Assembly (NCBI RefSeq): GCF_000974445.1 | Contig: NZ_BBOJ01000019.1 | Coordinates: 62,001 to 126,000 of the forward strand | Length of the DNA stretch: 64,000 nt | Direction: 5' to 3' | Source of the DNA: Lentzea aerocolonigenes | Lineage (GTDB): Bacteria > Actinomycetota > Actinomycetes > Mycobacteriales > Pseudonocardiaceae | In this document: positions 44,770-54,072 of the stretch, piece by piece | Layout: every line of letters begins with the position of its first letter | How positions within the stretch are numbered: position 1 is the first letter of the stretch | The notes under the pieces: model-generated | What the model saw: the letters and a program-made list of their open reading frames with translations, nothing else | Databases searched by the model: none | Told to the model about the DNA's origin: nothing | Program-made: the position numbers and the translations under genes

Positions 44770-45305
44770 TTGTTCGACATCCAGGGCTACAAACCCCGGT
44801 GGCTCAGGGGTTTGCCGTCGATCGCCGCCGCCCACGGCCCACGGCTCCAGGCGCTGACCGGACGTCGTCTGCGGCACATCTGGTTGCTCTGGGACCACAC
44901 CGATGACGAGTGGTTCGCCGACGGCCCGGTCCTGTTCGACTTCGGCGGCGAACAGGTCGAGATCAACCACAAGAAGTTCGACGACCTGTCCATCACGTGG
45001 AACACCGTCGACCCGTCGGACGACCGGCCTGGACCCTCGGCGACCCGAGCGAGGAGGGCGTCCACGTCTTCCGGCTCGCCTGGCGGCACGACGCGCGAGC
45101 GGAGACCGCCGCGCTGCACGGCCAGGAGCTCCAAGCAGTCGAACTGCTCGAGTACGCCGGCGAGGACGTGGCCAACGGCATGGTGGCCGTCAGCTTCGCG
45201 TTCCCGGACGGGCGGGTGACCGTCTCCAACGGACTCGACGAGAACCTTCTCGAGTTCGGCGAGCCCGACCCCGGCTTCCGCCGTCAAAGGTCAGACCTGG
45301 CCTGA
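44770..45305 (+). pseudogene. Frameshifted gene of unknown function
   Basis: The first part from TTG 44770 (FDIQGYKPRWLRGLPSIAAAHG, then GPVLFDFGGEQVEINHKKFDD and TWNTVDPSDD) and the second part in a different frame (PAWTLGDPSEEGVHVFRLAW, then NGLDENLLEF to the stop at 45305) clearly belong to one protein of about 178 residues. The break is near 45020-45027 and is explained by loss of 1 base (or gain of 2). It may be a true pseudogene or a sequence error. I do not recognise the family. It starts 3 bp after the FadR gene. Confidence 0.7.
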
Positions 45306-45326
45306 CCGGCCGCGGGCAAAAAGAAA

Positions 45327-45347
45327 CCCGGCCCACGAGGGACCGGG
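45327..45347 (+). terminator. Terminator-like hairpin after frameshifted gene
   Basis: CCCGGCCC and GGGACCGGG can pair around a short loop, 22 bp beyond the stop at 45305, with A-rich sequence on its 5' side. The stem contains one bulged A. Confidence 0.55.
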
Positions 45348-45372
45348 CGGATATGCACCCATGCTAGCACGT

Positions 45373-45388
45373 TGCATGCACGCATGCA
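45373..45388. promoter_or_regulatory. Operator-like palindrome TGCATGC-AC-GCATGCA
   Basis: Perfect 7-bp arms with a 2-bp spacer. TGCTAGCA, another 8-bp palindrome, is 10 bp away at about 45362-45369. Such clustered sites usually mark a promoter for a GntR- or XRE-type regulator, but no gene starts beside it: the neighbours end here. It may be left from a lost gene. Confidence 0.45.
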
Positions 45389-45392
45389 TTGA

Positions 45393-46129
45393 TCACCAGC
45401 CCGGTGGCCGGGTGTAACGACCTGCAGGGTCCGGCAACTGGTGACGTTGAAAGTCGGACGCGGCCAGCGTCCGCCACCAGTGATGCCCTGTACCCACGCC
45501 AGTTCCCGCACTCGTCGAGAGCGCGCCCGCCGTGTAACCGCTGCCCGGATTGATCACACCGACCGGCACCCTCCGCCAAGCCTGATCGACCGGCAGACGA
45601 AGGTCGCTGTCGTTGCTGATGAGCACGACCGCGTCAACCGCCCCACCGAGCACGTCGACGAGCAGGTGAGCAGCAACGTTGACGTCAGAGCCTTTTCCTC
45701 GAACGTCGCCACCGATGCCATGAAACAGGCACCGACGACCGGTTGGCCTTGTGCTTGAACCTTGATCGGCCACTCCGGCTGAACCAGAACGGGCCGACCA
45801 CGGTTGCCTTCAGTCGCCAACGGCCGTTTGATCACTTTGCTGATGTAGTTGCCGTACTCGATGTGGTCGACGCTGCCTGCCGCTAGCAAGGCCTTCAGGT
45901 AGACGTCTTGGTCCTGCGATCCGGACGCGTTGTGAGCCGAACTGATCCGTGCGGTGCAGTAGACGATCCGGTCGATGTGAGCTCCTGGCCAGTTCGCGGC
46001 CTGCTCGCCCAACAACGACTCGGCCAACGCTCTCACATCGAGCCAGCGCCAACCCGCAGTCCCACGGCCACAGTGCTTTCTTCCGCCGTAGTAAAGGTTG
46101 TAGCCATCTACGTACACACCGACACGCAT
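45393..46129 (-). pseudogene. NYN-domain (PIN-like) RNase gene with frameshift
   Basis: The N-terminal part (MRVGVYVDGYNLYYGGRKHC, with the first metal Asp in YVDGYN; DRIVYCTARIS; YLKALLAAG) and the C-terminal part in another frame (GSDVNVAAHLLVDVLGG, then VLISNDSDLRLPV, where acidic residues complete the site) together form a normal NYN-domain protein of about 245 residues. The frames meet at a GAAAAGG run near 45693; one missing A would explain the break. NYN proteins are PIN-like RNases. It could be inactive, or the base may be missing in the assembly. Confidence 0.75.
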
Positions 46130-46176
46130 TCAGTGACGATAGCCCGAATCCACATTGGACCCAAACGAGTGAACCG

Positions 46177-47055
46177 TCAGACCTGGCGCAGCTCTTCCAG
46201 CACCGCCCGCACCGCAGGCTGCCCCTCCGCCCGATTCCGCACCACCGCGGACACAGTCCGAAACACCTGCTGCTTCAACGGCCGCAACGCCACCCCAGGC
46301 CGCCGAGCCACGGACGGCACCAAAGCCACCCCGAGCCCGGCTTCGACCAGCCCGCACATCACCCCGAAGTCATCGCAATAAGCCTGCGCCCGAGGCACAA
46401 ACCCAGCCGCACCACAGGCACGTTGCGTCAGCTCGTGGCACGACGCATCGGTGCGCGGCATGATCCAAGGCCGGTCCGCCAGCACGCTCAAATCCACCGA
46501 GTCCTGCTGCACCAACGGATCCGACAGCGGCAAAGCAACATTCACCTGTTCCACGAACAGCTCGAACGACTCGCACGACGTGGGCAGCGAGCGCGGCATG
46601 ATGTTGTACGAGTGGATGACCGCGATGTCGATGTCCCCGCGCCGCAACGCAGGCAGGGACGCCTCCGGTTCCATCTCGTGCACGAAAAGGTCCACATCGG
46701 ACCCGTGCGCGGACCGCAGCACCTGGATCACTCGTGGCAGCAACGCGGCGACGGACACGAACGCGCCGATGCGCACCACGCCCGAAACCGAGGTCCGCAG
46801 CGAAGCCAGATCGGCCTCGGCCGCGGCCAGCTGATCGAGCACCAGCTGGGTGTGCGCCGCCAGCACGTGTCCGGCACGGGTCAGGACCAACTTCCGCCCG
46901 TCCCGTTCCACCAGAGCCACCCCGGCCTCGCGTTCCAGAGCGGCCAGCTGCTGGGACACCGCGGGAGAGGTCACGTGCAGGGCCTCGGCGGCGGCCGTGA
47001 CCGTGCCGTGGACCGAGAGAGCGTGCAGCAGCCGGAGCCGGCGAACATCCAACAC
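46177..47055 (-). CDS. LysR-family transcriptional regulator
   Basis: 292 residues. The N-terminal wHTH is VRRLRLLHALSVHGTVTAAA then EALHVTSPAVSQQLAALE (about 4-40). The effector domain (about 90-290) contains VRIGAFVSVAALLPRVIQ and RPWIMPRTDASCHEL. The start is GTG 47055. It is divergent from a dapA-like gene (71 bp between starts) and may activate that gene. The gap contains AACGTTCC and GGAACTTT stretches that could be a LysR T-N11-A box, unproven. Confidence 0.9.
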   Translation of the reverse strand: MLDVRRLRLLHALSVHGTVTAAAEALHVTSPAVSQQLAALEREAGVALVERDGRKLVLTRAGHVLAAHTQLVLDQLAAAEADLASLRTSVSGVVRIGAFVSVAALLPRVIQVLRSAHGSDVDLFVHEMEPEASLPALRRGDIDIAVIHSYNIMPRSLPTSCESFELFVEQVNVALPLSDPLVQQDSVDLSVLADRPWIMPRTDASCHELTQRACGAAGFVPRAQAYCDDFGVMCGLVEAGLGVALVPSVARRPGVALRPLKQQVFRTVSAVVRNRAEGQPAVRAVLEELRQV

Positions 47056-47126
47056 AAAGCTCAGCTTAACGTTCCGGGCAGAACTTCTAACTGGAACTTT
47101 CCATAGACCAGAGCCACGCTTGAGTC

Positions 47127-47987
47127 ATGTTCGGACGAGTGCTGGTAGCGATGGTCACCCCGTTCACCCCCGACGGTGACCTGGACCTCAAGGGTGCGCA
47201 GGAGCTGGCGGCGCACCTCGTGGACAAACAACGCGTGGACGGGCTGGTCCTCAACGGCACGACCGGTGAGGCGCCGACCACGACGGACGAAGAAAAGGCC
47301 CAGGTCATCAGGGCCGTCAAGGAAGCTGTCGGAGAGCGCACCAAGATCCTCGCGGGCGTCGGCACCAACTCCACCCGCCACACCATCGAGCTCGCGCGGC
47401 AGGCCGAGGAGAACGGCGCGGACGGCCTGCTGGTCGTGACGCCGTACTACAGCCGGCCCACGCAGGAGGGCGTCGAGAACCACTTCCGGCAGGTGGCGAA
47501 CGCGTCGGGGCTGCCAGCGCTCCTCTACGACATCCCCGGCCGCACGGCCACCGCGATCGAGACCGACACGCTGATGAGGCTCGCGGAGCACCCGCGGATC
47601 GTCGGGGTCAAGGACTGCAAGGTCGACCTGCTCGCGACGGCGAAGGTCATCGCCGAGACCGGGCTCGACTTCTACTCCGGCAACGACGAGCTGATCCTGC
47701 CGTTGTACTCGATCGGTGGTGTCGGCACGGTCAGCACCGTCGGGCACGTCGTCGGCAGCGAGATCAAGGCCATGCTCGACGCCTACGACGAGGGCGACAA
47801 CAAGGAAGCCCTGCGCCGCCACCAGGCCCTGCTGCCGGTGATCACCGCGATCATGACCCGCGAGCCCGGTGCCGTCGCGGTCAAGGCCGCGCTCAACCTG
47901 CTCGGGCTCCCGGCGGGCCCGGTTCGCGAGCCGCTCGCCGAGGCCACGCCGAAGCTGATCGACGAACTCCAGGCGCTCTTCGTCTAA
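47127..47987 (+). CDS. dapA: Dihydrodipicolinate synthase family aldolase (DapA-like)
   Basis: 286-residue class I aldolase-fold enzyme. The catalytic lysine is K162 (GVKDC), Tyr is Y134 in YDIPGR with R139, and the GTTGE motif (44-48) is intact, so all residues for pyruvate and aspartate semialdehyde binding are as in true DapA. It may thus serve lysine and diaminopimelate synthesis. However, it stands alone with a LysR regulator and its 3' end overlaps the fucose operon by 4 bp. A keto-deoxy-acid aldolase role is an alternative. Functional DapA is the first choice. Confidence 0.88.
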   Translation: MFGRVLVAMVTPFTPDGDLDLKGAQELAAHLVDKQRVDGLVLNGTTGEAPTTTDEEKAQVIRAVKEAVGERTKILAGVGTNSTRHTIELARQAEENGADGLLVVTPYYSRPTQEGVENHFRQVANASGLPALLYDIPGRTATAIETDTLMRLAEHPRIVGVKDCKVDLLATAKVIAETGLDFYSGNDELILPLYSIGGVGTVSTVGHVVGSEIKAMLDAYDEGDNKEALRRHQALLPVITAIMTREPGAVAVKAALNLLGLPAGPVREPLAEATPKLIDELQALFV

Positions 47988-48814
47988 AGGCCGTACACCC
48001 GGCGAGCAGTGCCCGAGAAGATCGCGGCCTGCTCGTCGGGTGACAGCTCCGAGGTCAGCTCCTGAGCGGCCGAAAGCCACTCGTCGTACGAAGCGGCCAG
48101 AAGACAGACAGGCCAGTCGGAGCCGAACATCAGGCGATCCGCACCGAACGCGTCGAGCACCACCTCGAAGTACGGCCGCAGATCGGCGACGGTCCACGAC
48201 TTCCAGTCGGCCTCGGTGACCAGGCCGGACAGCTTGCACGTCACGTTCTCGTGCGCCGCCAACGAACGAATCAGCTCGGCCCACTCCCCGACACCCGACC
48301 CGATCGCGGGCTTCGAGCAGTGGTCCACGACGAACGGAACGTTGCCCAGTGCCGCCACGGTCCGCCGCGCGGCCGGCAGCTGGTGCGGCAACGTCAGCAG
48401 CTCGTAGACCAGCCCGTGCGCGCCCACTGCCGCAAGCCCGCGCCAGACGTCCTTGCGGCACAACCACTCCGGGTCCGGCTCGCTCTGCACCTGGTGCCGG
48501 ATCCCGCGCAGCCAGGAGCCGTCGGGGCCGTCCACCAACGAGTCCAGCGCATCGCCCACACCCGCGGACGTCAGATCGGTCCAGCCCACCACCGCGCCGA
48601 CGACGTCGGAAGACGCCGCCACCGCGAGGAACTCCGGTGTCTCCTCCGGCACGCAGACCGTCTGGACCAGCACCGAAGCCGACACGGAAGGTGCCGCGGC
48701 GATGAAGTCCGGCTCCAGGAACGAACGACGGATCGCACCCATCGGCGGATCGGTGATCCAGTCCTGGTCCCGCACCGCCAGGTCCCACAGGTGGTGGTGA
48801 GCGTCGACGATCAC
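47984..48814 (-). CDS. L-fuconolactonase-type amidohydrolase
   Basis: 276-residue TIM-barrel amidohydrolase (amidohydrolase-2, COG3618). Metal-related residues are in VDAHHHLWDL, VVDHCSKP and FGSDWPVCLL. In the fucose pathway it opens L-fucono-1,5-lactone to L-fuconate. It is the last gene of the minus-strand operon and overlaps the aldo/keto reductase by 4 bp at its GTG start. Confidence 0.9.
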   Translation of the reverse strand: MIVDAHHHLWDLAVRDQDWITDPPMGAIRRSFLEPDFIAAAPSVSASVLVQTVCVPEETPEFLAVAASSDVVGAVVGWTDLTSAGVGDALDSLVDGPDGSWLRGIRHQVQSEPDPEWLCRKDVWRGLAAVGAHGLVYELLTLPHQLPAARRTVAALGNVPFVVDHCSKPAIGSGVGEWAELIRSLAAHENVTCKLSGLVTEADWKSWTVADLRPYFEVVLDAFGADRLMFGSDWPVCLLAASYDEWLSAAQELTSELSPDEQAAIFSGTARRVYGL

Positions 48815-49767
48815 GGCGTGGGAACCTCCGAACCCAGCAGCCCCGACGACTTCAGCTCCTCCCACAACGCAGCGGGAATCGACGCGGAGAAATAGCGAGC
48901 GTTGGCGGTCATCTGCTCCGCCGTCCGCGACCCGATCACCACCGACACCACGGCGGGATGCCCGAGAGCGAACTGGATCGCCGCCTCCGGCAAGGTCACC
49001 CCGTGCCGCTCGCACACGGCGGCGATGGCCCGAGCCCGTTCCACCAGCGCAGAAGGCGCGTTCTCGTAGTTGTACTTGGCATCGGCGGCCACGACCGGCT
49101 TCGACAGCAGCCCGGAGTTGAAGACACCGCACGCCACCACCGAAACACCGCGCTCCACGCACGCGGGCAGGAACGACGGCAGCGCGGGCTGTTCCAGCAA
49201 CGTGTACCGCCCGGCCAGCATCACCACGTCGATGTCGGTCTCGCGGACGAACCGCTCCGGCATCTCCCACTGGTTCATGCCCACGCCGATCGCGCCCACG
49301 ACACCCTGCGACCGCAGCTCCTCCAACGCCGGGTAAGCCTCACCGAACGCAACATCCCAGTAGTCATCGGGATCGTGGATGTAGACGATCTCCACGCGGT
49401 CGGTGCCGAGACGCTCCAAAGAGGACTCGATGGACCGGCGAACGCCGTCCGCCGAGTAGTCCCGCACCCGACGGAAGTGCGCGGGCACCGCGAAACCCTC
49501 GTCGTCGAGCCCCGAGCCGTCGAACGGTTCCAGCAGCCGCCCGACCTTCGTGGAGATCACGTACTCGTCGCGCGGCCGCCCGGCCAGCGCCACGCCCAAC
49601 CGACGCTCGGACAACCCGAGCCCGTAGTGCGGCGCGGTGTCGAAGTACCGGACGCCGTTCTGCCACGCCGCCTCGACCGCGCCGAGAGCCTCGAAGTCGG
49701 AGACCTCCCGGTACAGGTTGCCGATCGGCGCGGCACCGAAGCCCAGACGAGAAACAGCAACCTTCAC
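48811..49767 (-). CDS. Aldo/keto reductase, probable L-fucose dehydrogenase
   Basis: 318 residues. The AKR core has RLGFGAAPIGNLYREV, the active-site Tyr in YFDTAPHYGLGLSE, SSLERLGTDRVEIVYIHDPDDY and a cofactor segment SVVIGSRTAEQM. It resembles D-threo-aldose 1-dehydrogenases, which oxidise L-fucose to L-fucono-1,5-lactone with NAD(P). Placement upstream of the lactonase gene and downstream of the sugar importer supports that role. Confidence 0.9.
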   Translation of the reverse strand: MKVAVSRLGFGAAPIGNLYREVSDFEALGAVEAAWQNGVRYFDTAPHYGLGLSERRLGVALAGRPRDEYVISTKVGRLLEPFDGSGLDDEGFAVPAHFRRVRDYSADGVRRSIESSLERLGTDRVEIVYIHDPDDYWDVAFGEAYPALEELRSQGVVGAIGVGMNQWEMPERFVRETDIDVVMLAGRYTLLEQPALPSFLPACVERGVSVVACGVFNSGLLSKPVVAADAKYNYENAPSALVERARAIAAVCERHGVTLPEAAIQFALGHPAVVSVVIGSRTAEQMTANARYFSASIPAALWEELKSSGLLGSEVPTP

Positions 49768-49770
49768 GAC

Positions 49771-50787
49771 TCACTCCTGCTTCTGACCGGTCGCGAACCG
49801 GGTCACGATCAACGCCAGGATGATCACCGCGCCGTACGAGGCCTTGATGTAGAAGCCGGACACGCCCTGCAACCGCAGGATCTGCTCGACCAGGCCGAGC
49901 ATCAGCACGCCGGACAGCGCCCCGAACAGCGTGCCCTTGCCGCCCTGCAACGAGATGCCGCCGATCACCGCGGCCGCGAAGACCTGGAAGATCATGCCCT
50001 CGCCCTGCGTCGCGGCGACCGAACCGAGTCGCCCGGTCATCAGGATGCCCGCGACCACGGCCAGCACGCTGCCGATGATCAGCACGATCCACACCACGCG
50101 GTCGACGCGGATACCGGCGGCACGCGCGGCCTCCGAGTTGCCGCCGATCGCGTACAGGGAACGGCCCGCGCGCAGGTACTTCAGCACGAAGATGCCCGCG
50201 GCGTAGCAGACGATGCAGATCCACACCGCCGCCGGCAGCCCGAGCCAGGACGTGGAACCCAGGTACAGGAACGACTCCGGCACGTCGATCAGCGACTTGC
50301 CCTCGGTGATCGCGAGCTGCAGACCGCGCAGCATGGTCAGCATGCCCAGGGTCACCATGAACCCGGACAGGCCGACCTTCAGGATCAGGAACCCGTTCAG
50401 GCCACCGACCAGCACACCGATGAGCAGGCACAACGGCAGCGCCATCCAGGCGGCGAGCCCGACGTCGAGACCGCCGGACGACGCCGGGATGATCAACGCG
50501 ACCGCCAGCGCGGGCGCGAGACCGACCGTCGACTCGAGCGACAGGTCCATCTTGCCGACGATCAGGATCATCGCCTGGCCCAGCACCAGCAACGAGAGCT
50601 CGCTCTGCTGGGTCAGCACCGCGATCAGGTTGCCGGGCGTCAGGAAGATCGGCGACAACACGGCGCCGATGACCAGCAGGATGATGATCACCGGCACCAG
50701 CGCGAGGTCCTGGTACCGCGCGAACTGGAACTTCTGCTTGGGAGGCGGCGCAGGCGCCGAGACTGGCGGTGTCATGGCCTTCGTCAT
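49771..50787 (-). CDS. Ribose-type sugar ABC transporter permease
   Basis: 338-residue RbsC/XylH-type permease with about ten helices. Conserved segments include GKMDLSLESTVGLAPALAVA, LNGFLILKVGLSGFMVTLGM and GNSEAARAAGIRVDRV. The start overlaps the stop of the ATPase gene by 4 bp. It probably carries L-fucose; the substrate is inferred from its operon. Confidence 0.94.
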   Translation of the reverse strand: MTKAMTPPVSAPAPPPKQKFQFARYQDLALVPVIIILLVIGAVLSPIFLTPGNLIAVLTQQSELSLLVLGQAMILIVGKMDLSLESTVGLAPALAVALIIPASSGGLDVGLAAWMALPLCLLIGVLVGGLNGFLILKVGLSGFMVTLGMLTMLRGLQLAITEGKSLIDVPESFLYLGSTSWLGLPAAVWICIVCYAAGIFVLKYLRAGRSLYAIGGNSEAARAAGIRVDRVVWIVLIIGSVLAVVAGILMTGRLGSVAATQGEGMIFQVFAAAVIGGISLQGGKGTLFGALSGVLMLGLVEQILRLQGVSGFYIKASYGAVIILALIVTRFATGQKQE

Positions 50788-52271
50788 TCCGAGCTCATTC
50801 CTTCAATGGCGGCGATGAGTTCCTGATCGCGCCAGCCGCGTGCGAACTCCCGCACGACCTGGCCGTGGAACAGCACCAGAACACGGTCGCAGACCCGCAG
50901 GTCGTCGAGCTCGTCGGACACGACGATCGCGGCCTTGCCCCGGCGCGCCTGCGCGTCGACGACCCCGAGCAGCGACTCCTTGGACTTCACGTCGACGCCC
51001 GCGGTCGGGTTGATCAGCACCAGCACGGACGGGTCGCCGGCGAGTGCCCGCGCCATCACGACCTTCTGCTGGTTGCCGCCGGACAGGTCGGACACCGGCT
51101 GGTCCGGCCCGGCGGCCTTCACGTCGTACGAGGCGATCGCGGTGGACCCCGCCGACCGTTGCGCCGACGGCCACACGAAGCGGCCGGCCGTGCTCATCGT
51201 CGCGTTCTCCGCGATCGACAGGTCCAGCACGAGCCCCTGGTGGTGACGATCCCGCGGCACACAGCCGATTCCGGCCTTCAGAGCAGCGGGAACGTCACCG
51301 CCGCGCACCGCGGAGCCGTCCACCGAGATCGTCCCGGCAGAAGGCTTGCGCAGCCCGTAGACGGTCTCGGCGAACTCGTGCTTGCCGGACGACGCGCTGC
51401 CGGCGAGCCCGATGACCTCACCGCGCGTCGCCGACAGCGAGATGTCCGAGAAGTGCTCACCGCTCAACGACGACACCGACAGAACGAGATCCGAGGAAGA
51501 CGGCCTGTCGTCACCGCTGGGCACGTTCAGCCCACCGGCCTCACCGGTCATCGCCTCGATCAGGTCCGGCTTCGACATCTCCGCGACCGGCGCGGTGACG
51601 ATGTGCCGCGCGTCGCGGTACACCGTCACCGTCTGGCAGACCTCGTAGACCTCCTGCAGGTGGTGGGAGATGAAGAGGAACGTCACTCCCTTGTCCTGCA
51701 ACGACCTCATCCGGTCGAACAGCCGCTCGATCGCCGGGCCGTCGAGCTGCGCGGTCGGTTCGTCGAGGATCACGAACCGCGAACCGACCGACAACGCCCG
51801 TGCGATCTCGACGAGCTGACGCTGTTCGACGGTCAGCGCGGACACCAGCTCGTCCGGCCGCACCGCGACGTCGTAGGCCTCCAGCAACGCAGAGGCCTCG
51901 GCGCGAAGCTTCTTCCAGCTGATCAGGCCCCCGAAGGAGCCACTGCCGAGGTCCTGCCGGTTGATGAACAGGTTCTCGGCGACCGAGAGCTCGGGCACGA
52001 CCGTCGACTTCTGGTACACGCACGCGACGTGACGCCGCCACGCCGCGCGGTCGGCGACGGACGGCGCGGGCTCGCCGAAGAAGCTGACCTCGCCCGCGTC
52101 CGGCACCTGCATGCCGGTGAGGACGGAGACCAGCGTCGACTTGCCCGCGCCGTTGCGGCCCACGAGCGCGTGCGACTCACCGGCCCGGATCTCGATGCCC
52201 ACGTCGTCCAACGCGAGCGTCCGCCCGAACCTCTTCGTCACGCCACGCGCGACAGCAGCCAAATCACTCAT
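50784..52271 (-). CDS. Ribose-type sugar ABC transporter, double ATPase
   Basis: 495-residue RbsA-type protein with two ABC domains. Domain 1 has Walker A GRNGAGKSTL, a linker SALTVEQRQLVEIARAL (LSGGQ degenerate, as in the family) and FVILDEPTAQLD. Domain 2 has a degenerate Walker A (GSASSGKHEF), signature LSGGNQQK and VLVLINPTAGVD. This asymmetry is usual for RbsA. The ATG at 52271 overlaps the stop of the binding-protein gene. Confidence 0.94.
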   Translation of the reverse strand: MSDLAAVARGVTKRFGRTLALDDVGIEIRAGESHALVGRNGAGKSTLVSVLTGMQVPDAGEVSFFGEPAPSVADRAAWRRHVACVYQKSTVVPELSVAENLFINRQDLGSGSFGGLISWKKLRAEASALLEAYDVAVRPDELVSALTVEQRQLVEIARALSVGSRFVILDEPTAQLDGPAIERLFDRMRSLQDKGVTFLFISHHLQEVYEVCQTVTVYRDARHIVTAPVAEMSKPDLIEAMTGEAGGLNVPSGDDRPSSSDLVLSVSSLSGEHFSDISLSATRGEVIGLAGSASSGKHEFAETVYGLRKPSAGTISVDGSAVRGGDVPAALKAGIGCVPRDRHHQGLVLDLSIAENATMSTAGRFVWPSAQRSAGSTAIASYDVKAAGPDQPVSDLSGGNQQKVVMARALAGDPSVLVLINPTAGVDVKSKESLLGVVDAQARRGKAAIVVSDELDDLRVCDRVLVLFHGQVVREFARGWRDQELIAAIEGMSSE

Positions 52272-53305
52272 CAGATCTGGTTGCCCCAGAACGCCTTGTC
52301 GTCCACGTTCTCCTTGGTGATCAGCGGCGCGGGCAGCTGGTCCTCCAAGCGGCCGTCGCCGACGTCGACGATGGTGGAGTCGTGGTCGGTCTTGCCAGGC
52401 GAGAACGTCTTGCCCTCGACCGCGGCCTTCGCGTAGAAGAGCGCCCACTGCGCGTAGAGGTCGGCCGGCTGCGAGACGGTCGCGTCGATCTCACCGTCGC
52501 GGATCGCCTTCAGCTCCGCCGGGATGCCGTCGTTGGAGACGATGAAGATGTGCTTCGGGTCGCTCGGCGGGACGATCAGGTTCTTCTGCTTCAACAGCTG
52601 CAGCGTCGGCGCGAGGAACGCACCGCCTGCCTGCATGTAGATGCCGTTGATGTCCGGGTGCTGGTTGAGCCGCGTCTGCAGCGCCGCGGAGGCCTTCGAG
52701 CCCTCCCACTCGGTCGGCTCCTCGAACACCGTGATGCCGGGGTAGTCCTTCTTCATGCAGGCGGCGAACGCCTCGGAGCGGTCACGGCCGTTGACCGACG
52801 ACAGCGAACCCTGGAACTCGACGACCTTGCCCTTGCCCTGCAGCTTGTCACCGAGGAACTTGCAGGCCTTCTCGCCGTACGCCTTGTTGTCCGCGCGCAC
52901 GACCATGTAGGTCTTGCCCTTGTCCGGACGGGTGTCGACGGTGACGACGGGGATCTTGGCCTTGTCGAGCCGGTCCAGCGTGCTGGCGATGGCGCCGGTG
53001 TCCTGCGGCGCCATGATGATCGCCTTGGCGCCCTGCGACTGCAGCGACTGGGCGTTGGCGACCAGGTTCTCCACCTTGTTCTGGGAGTTGGTGGGGTTCA
53101 GCAGGTTGACCCCGAGTTCCTTCGCCTTCTCGGGGAAGTACTTGATGTAGGAGTTCCAGAAGTCGGTGTCGGCGCGTGGGTGGTCGGCGCCGATCGGGCC
53201 GACGCCACTGGCGCCGGTGCCACTCGCACCACCGCCACACGCGGTCAGGGTGAGTGCACCGGCGAGCGCGAGGCACACCGCGGCGGTGAGGTTGCGACGC
53301 TTCAT
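52271..53305 (-). CDS. Sugar-binding lipoprotein (RbsB-type)
   Basis: 344-residue periplasmic-binding-protein-like lipoprotein. The signal ends in TLTA-C23, then a Gly/Ala/Ser linker and a type I binding fold (VNGRDRSEAFAACM, SNDGIPAELKAIRDGEIDATVSQ). It should bind the sugar taken up by the following ATPase and permease, L-fucose by context. The start is ATG 53305. Confidence 0.94.
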   Translation of the reverse strand: MKRRNLTAAVCLALAGALTLTACGGGASGTGASGVGPIGADHPRADTDFWNSYIKYFPEKAKELGVNLLNPTNSQNKVENLVANAQSLQSQGAKAIIMAPQDTGAIASTLDRLDKAKIPVVTVDTRPDKGKTYMVVRADNKAYGEKACKFLGDKLQGKGKVVEFQGSLSSVNGRDRSEAFAACMKKDYPGITVFEEPTEWEGSKASAALQTRLNQHPDINGIYMQAGGAFLAPTLQLLKQKNLIVPPSDPKHIFIVSNDGIPAELKAIRDGEIDATVSQPADLYAQWALFYAKAAVEGKTFSPGKTDHDSTIVDVGDGRLEDQLPAPLITKENVDDKAFWGNQI

Positions 53306-53319
53306 CGTTTAGTTGCCTT

Positions 53320-54072
53320 TCATGACTGCTTCGGACGCAAGCGCAGGCCATACATGCCACCGTCGACAGCGAGGATCGTGCCTGCGGTGGATCCCGACAG
53401 CGGGCTCGCCAGGTAGGCGATGGCTCCCGCGACCTCATCTGCGGAGACGAGCCGGCCGTGCGGCTGGCGTGCCTCCAACGCGGCTCGTTCGGCGGCCGGA
53501 TCGGGTGCCGAGTCGAGCAGACGGCCCACCCACGGGGTGTCCGCCGTGCCGGGGGCGACCGCGTTGACGCGGATGCCTTCGCGCACGTGGTCGGCGGCCA
53601 TGGCGAGCGTCAGCGAGTACACCGCGCCCTTGCTGGCCGAGTAGAGAGCGCGCTGCGGGAGCCCGGCCCAGGCAGCGATGGAACAGGTGTTGACGATCGC
53701 CGGGGACGGCGAGTTCCGCAGGTGCGGCAACGCGGCCCGCGACACGCGGACCATGCCCAGCACGTTGACGTCCAGCACTTTCAGCCACTGGGCGTCGTCG
53801 TTGGCCGTGACGTCGCCCTGGGCACCGATGCCCGCGTTGTTCACGACGACGTCGAGGCGGCCGAACCGCTGCACGACCTCGTCGATCGCGGCCTTGACGC
53901 TCTCGTCGTCGGACACGTCCGCGCGGATCCCGACCAGCGGGTCCTTCACGTCCGGGTTGAGGTCCAGCGCCACGGCGGTGGCACCCCGCGACGACAGCAA
54001 ATTCGCCGTGGCGAGCCCGATGCCGGACGCACCACCCGTGACGACGGCGACGAGTCCTTCGAAGTCAGTCAT
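53320..54072 (-). CDS. SDR-family dehydrogenase, probable 2-keto-3-deoxy-L-fuconate 4-dehydrogenase
   Basis: 250-residue NAD-dependent short-chain dehydrogenase. Cofactor motif TGGASGIG, NNAG, and catalytic Tyr/Lys in YSASKGA, with Ser in STCSIA-like segment (NTCSIAAWAG). In the L-fucose pathway such an SDR oxidises 2-keto-3-deoxy-L-fuconate to the 2,4-diketo acid. It overlaps the upstream dehydratase gene by 8 bp. Confidence 0.92.
   Translation of the reverse strand: MTDFEGLVAVVTGGASGIGLATANLLSSRGATAVALDLNPDVKDPLVGIRADVSDDESVKAAIDEVVQRFGRLDVVVNNAGIGAQGDVTANDDAQWLKVLDVNVLGMVRVSRAALPHLRNSPSPAIVNTCSIAAWAGLPQRALYSASKGAVYSLTLAMAADHVREGIRVNAVAPGTADTPWVGRLLDSAPDPAAERAALEARQPHGRLVSADEVAGAIAYLASPLSGSTAGTILAVDGGMYGLRLRPKQS

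Noticed and set aside
45560..45760. Programmed -1 frameshift in the NYN gene
   Set aside because: The GAAAAGG run gives only a partial slippery site (GAA in the P site would mispair after slipping) and no strong downstream structure was identified. A one-base deletion or sequence error is simpler.
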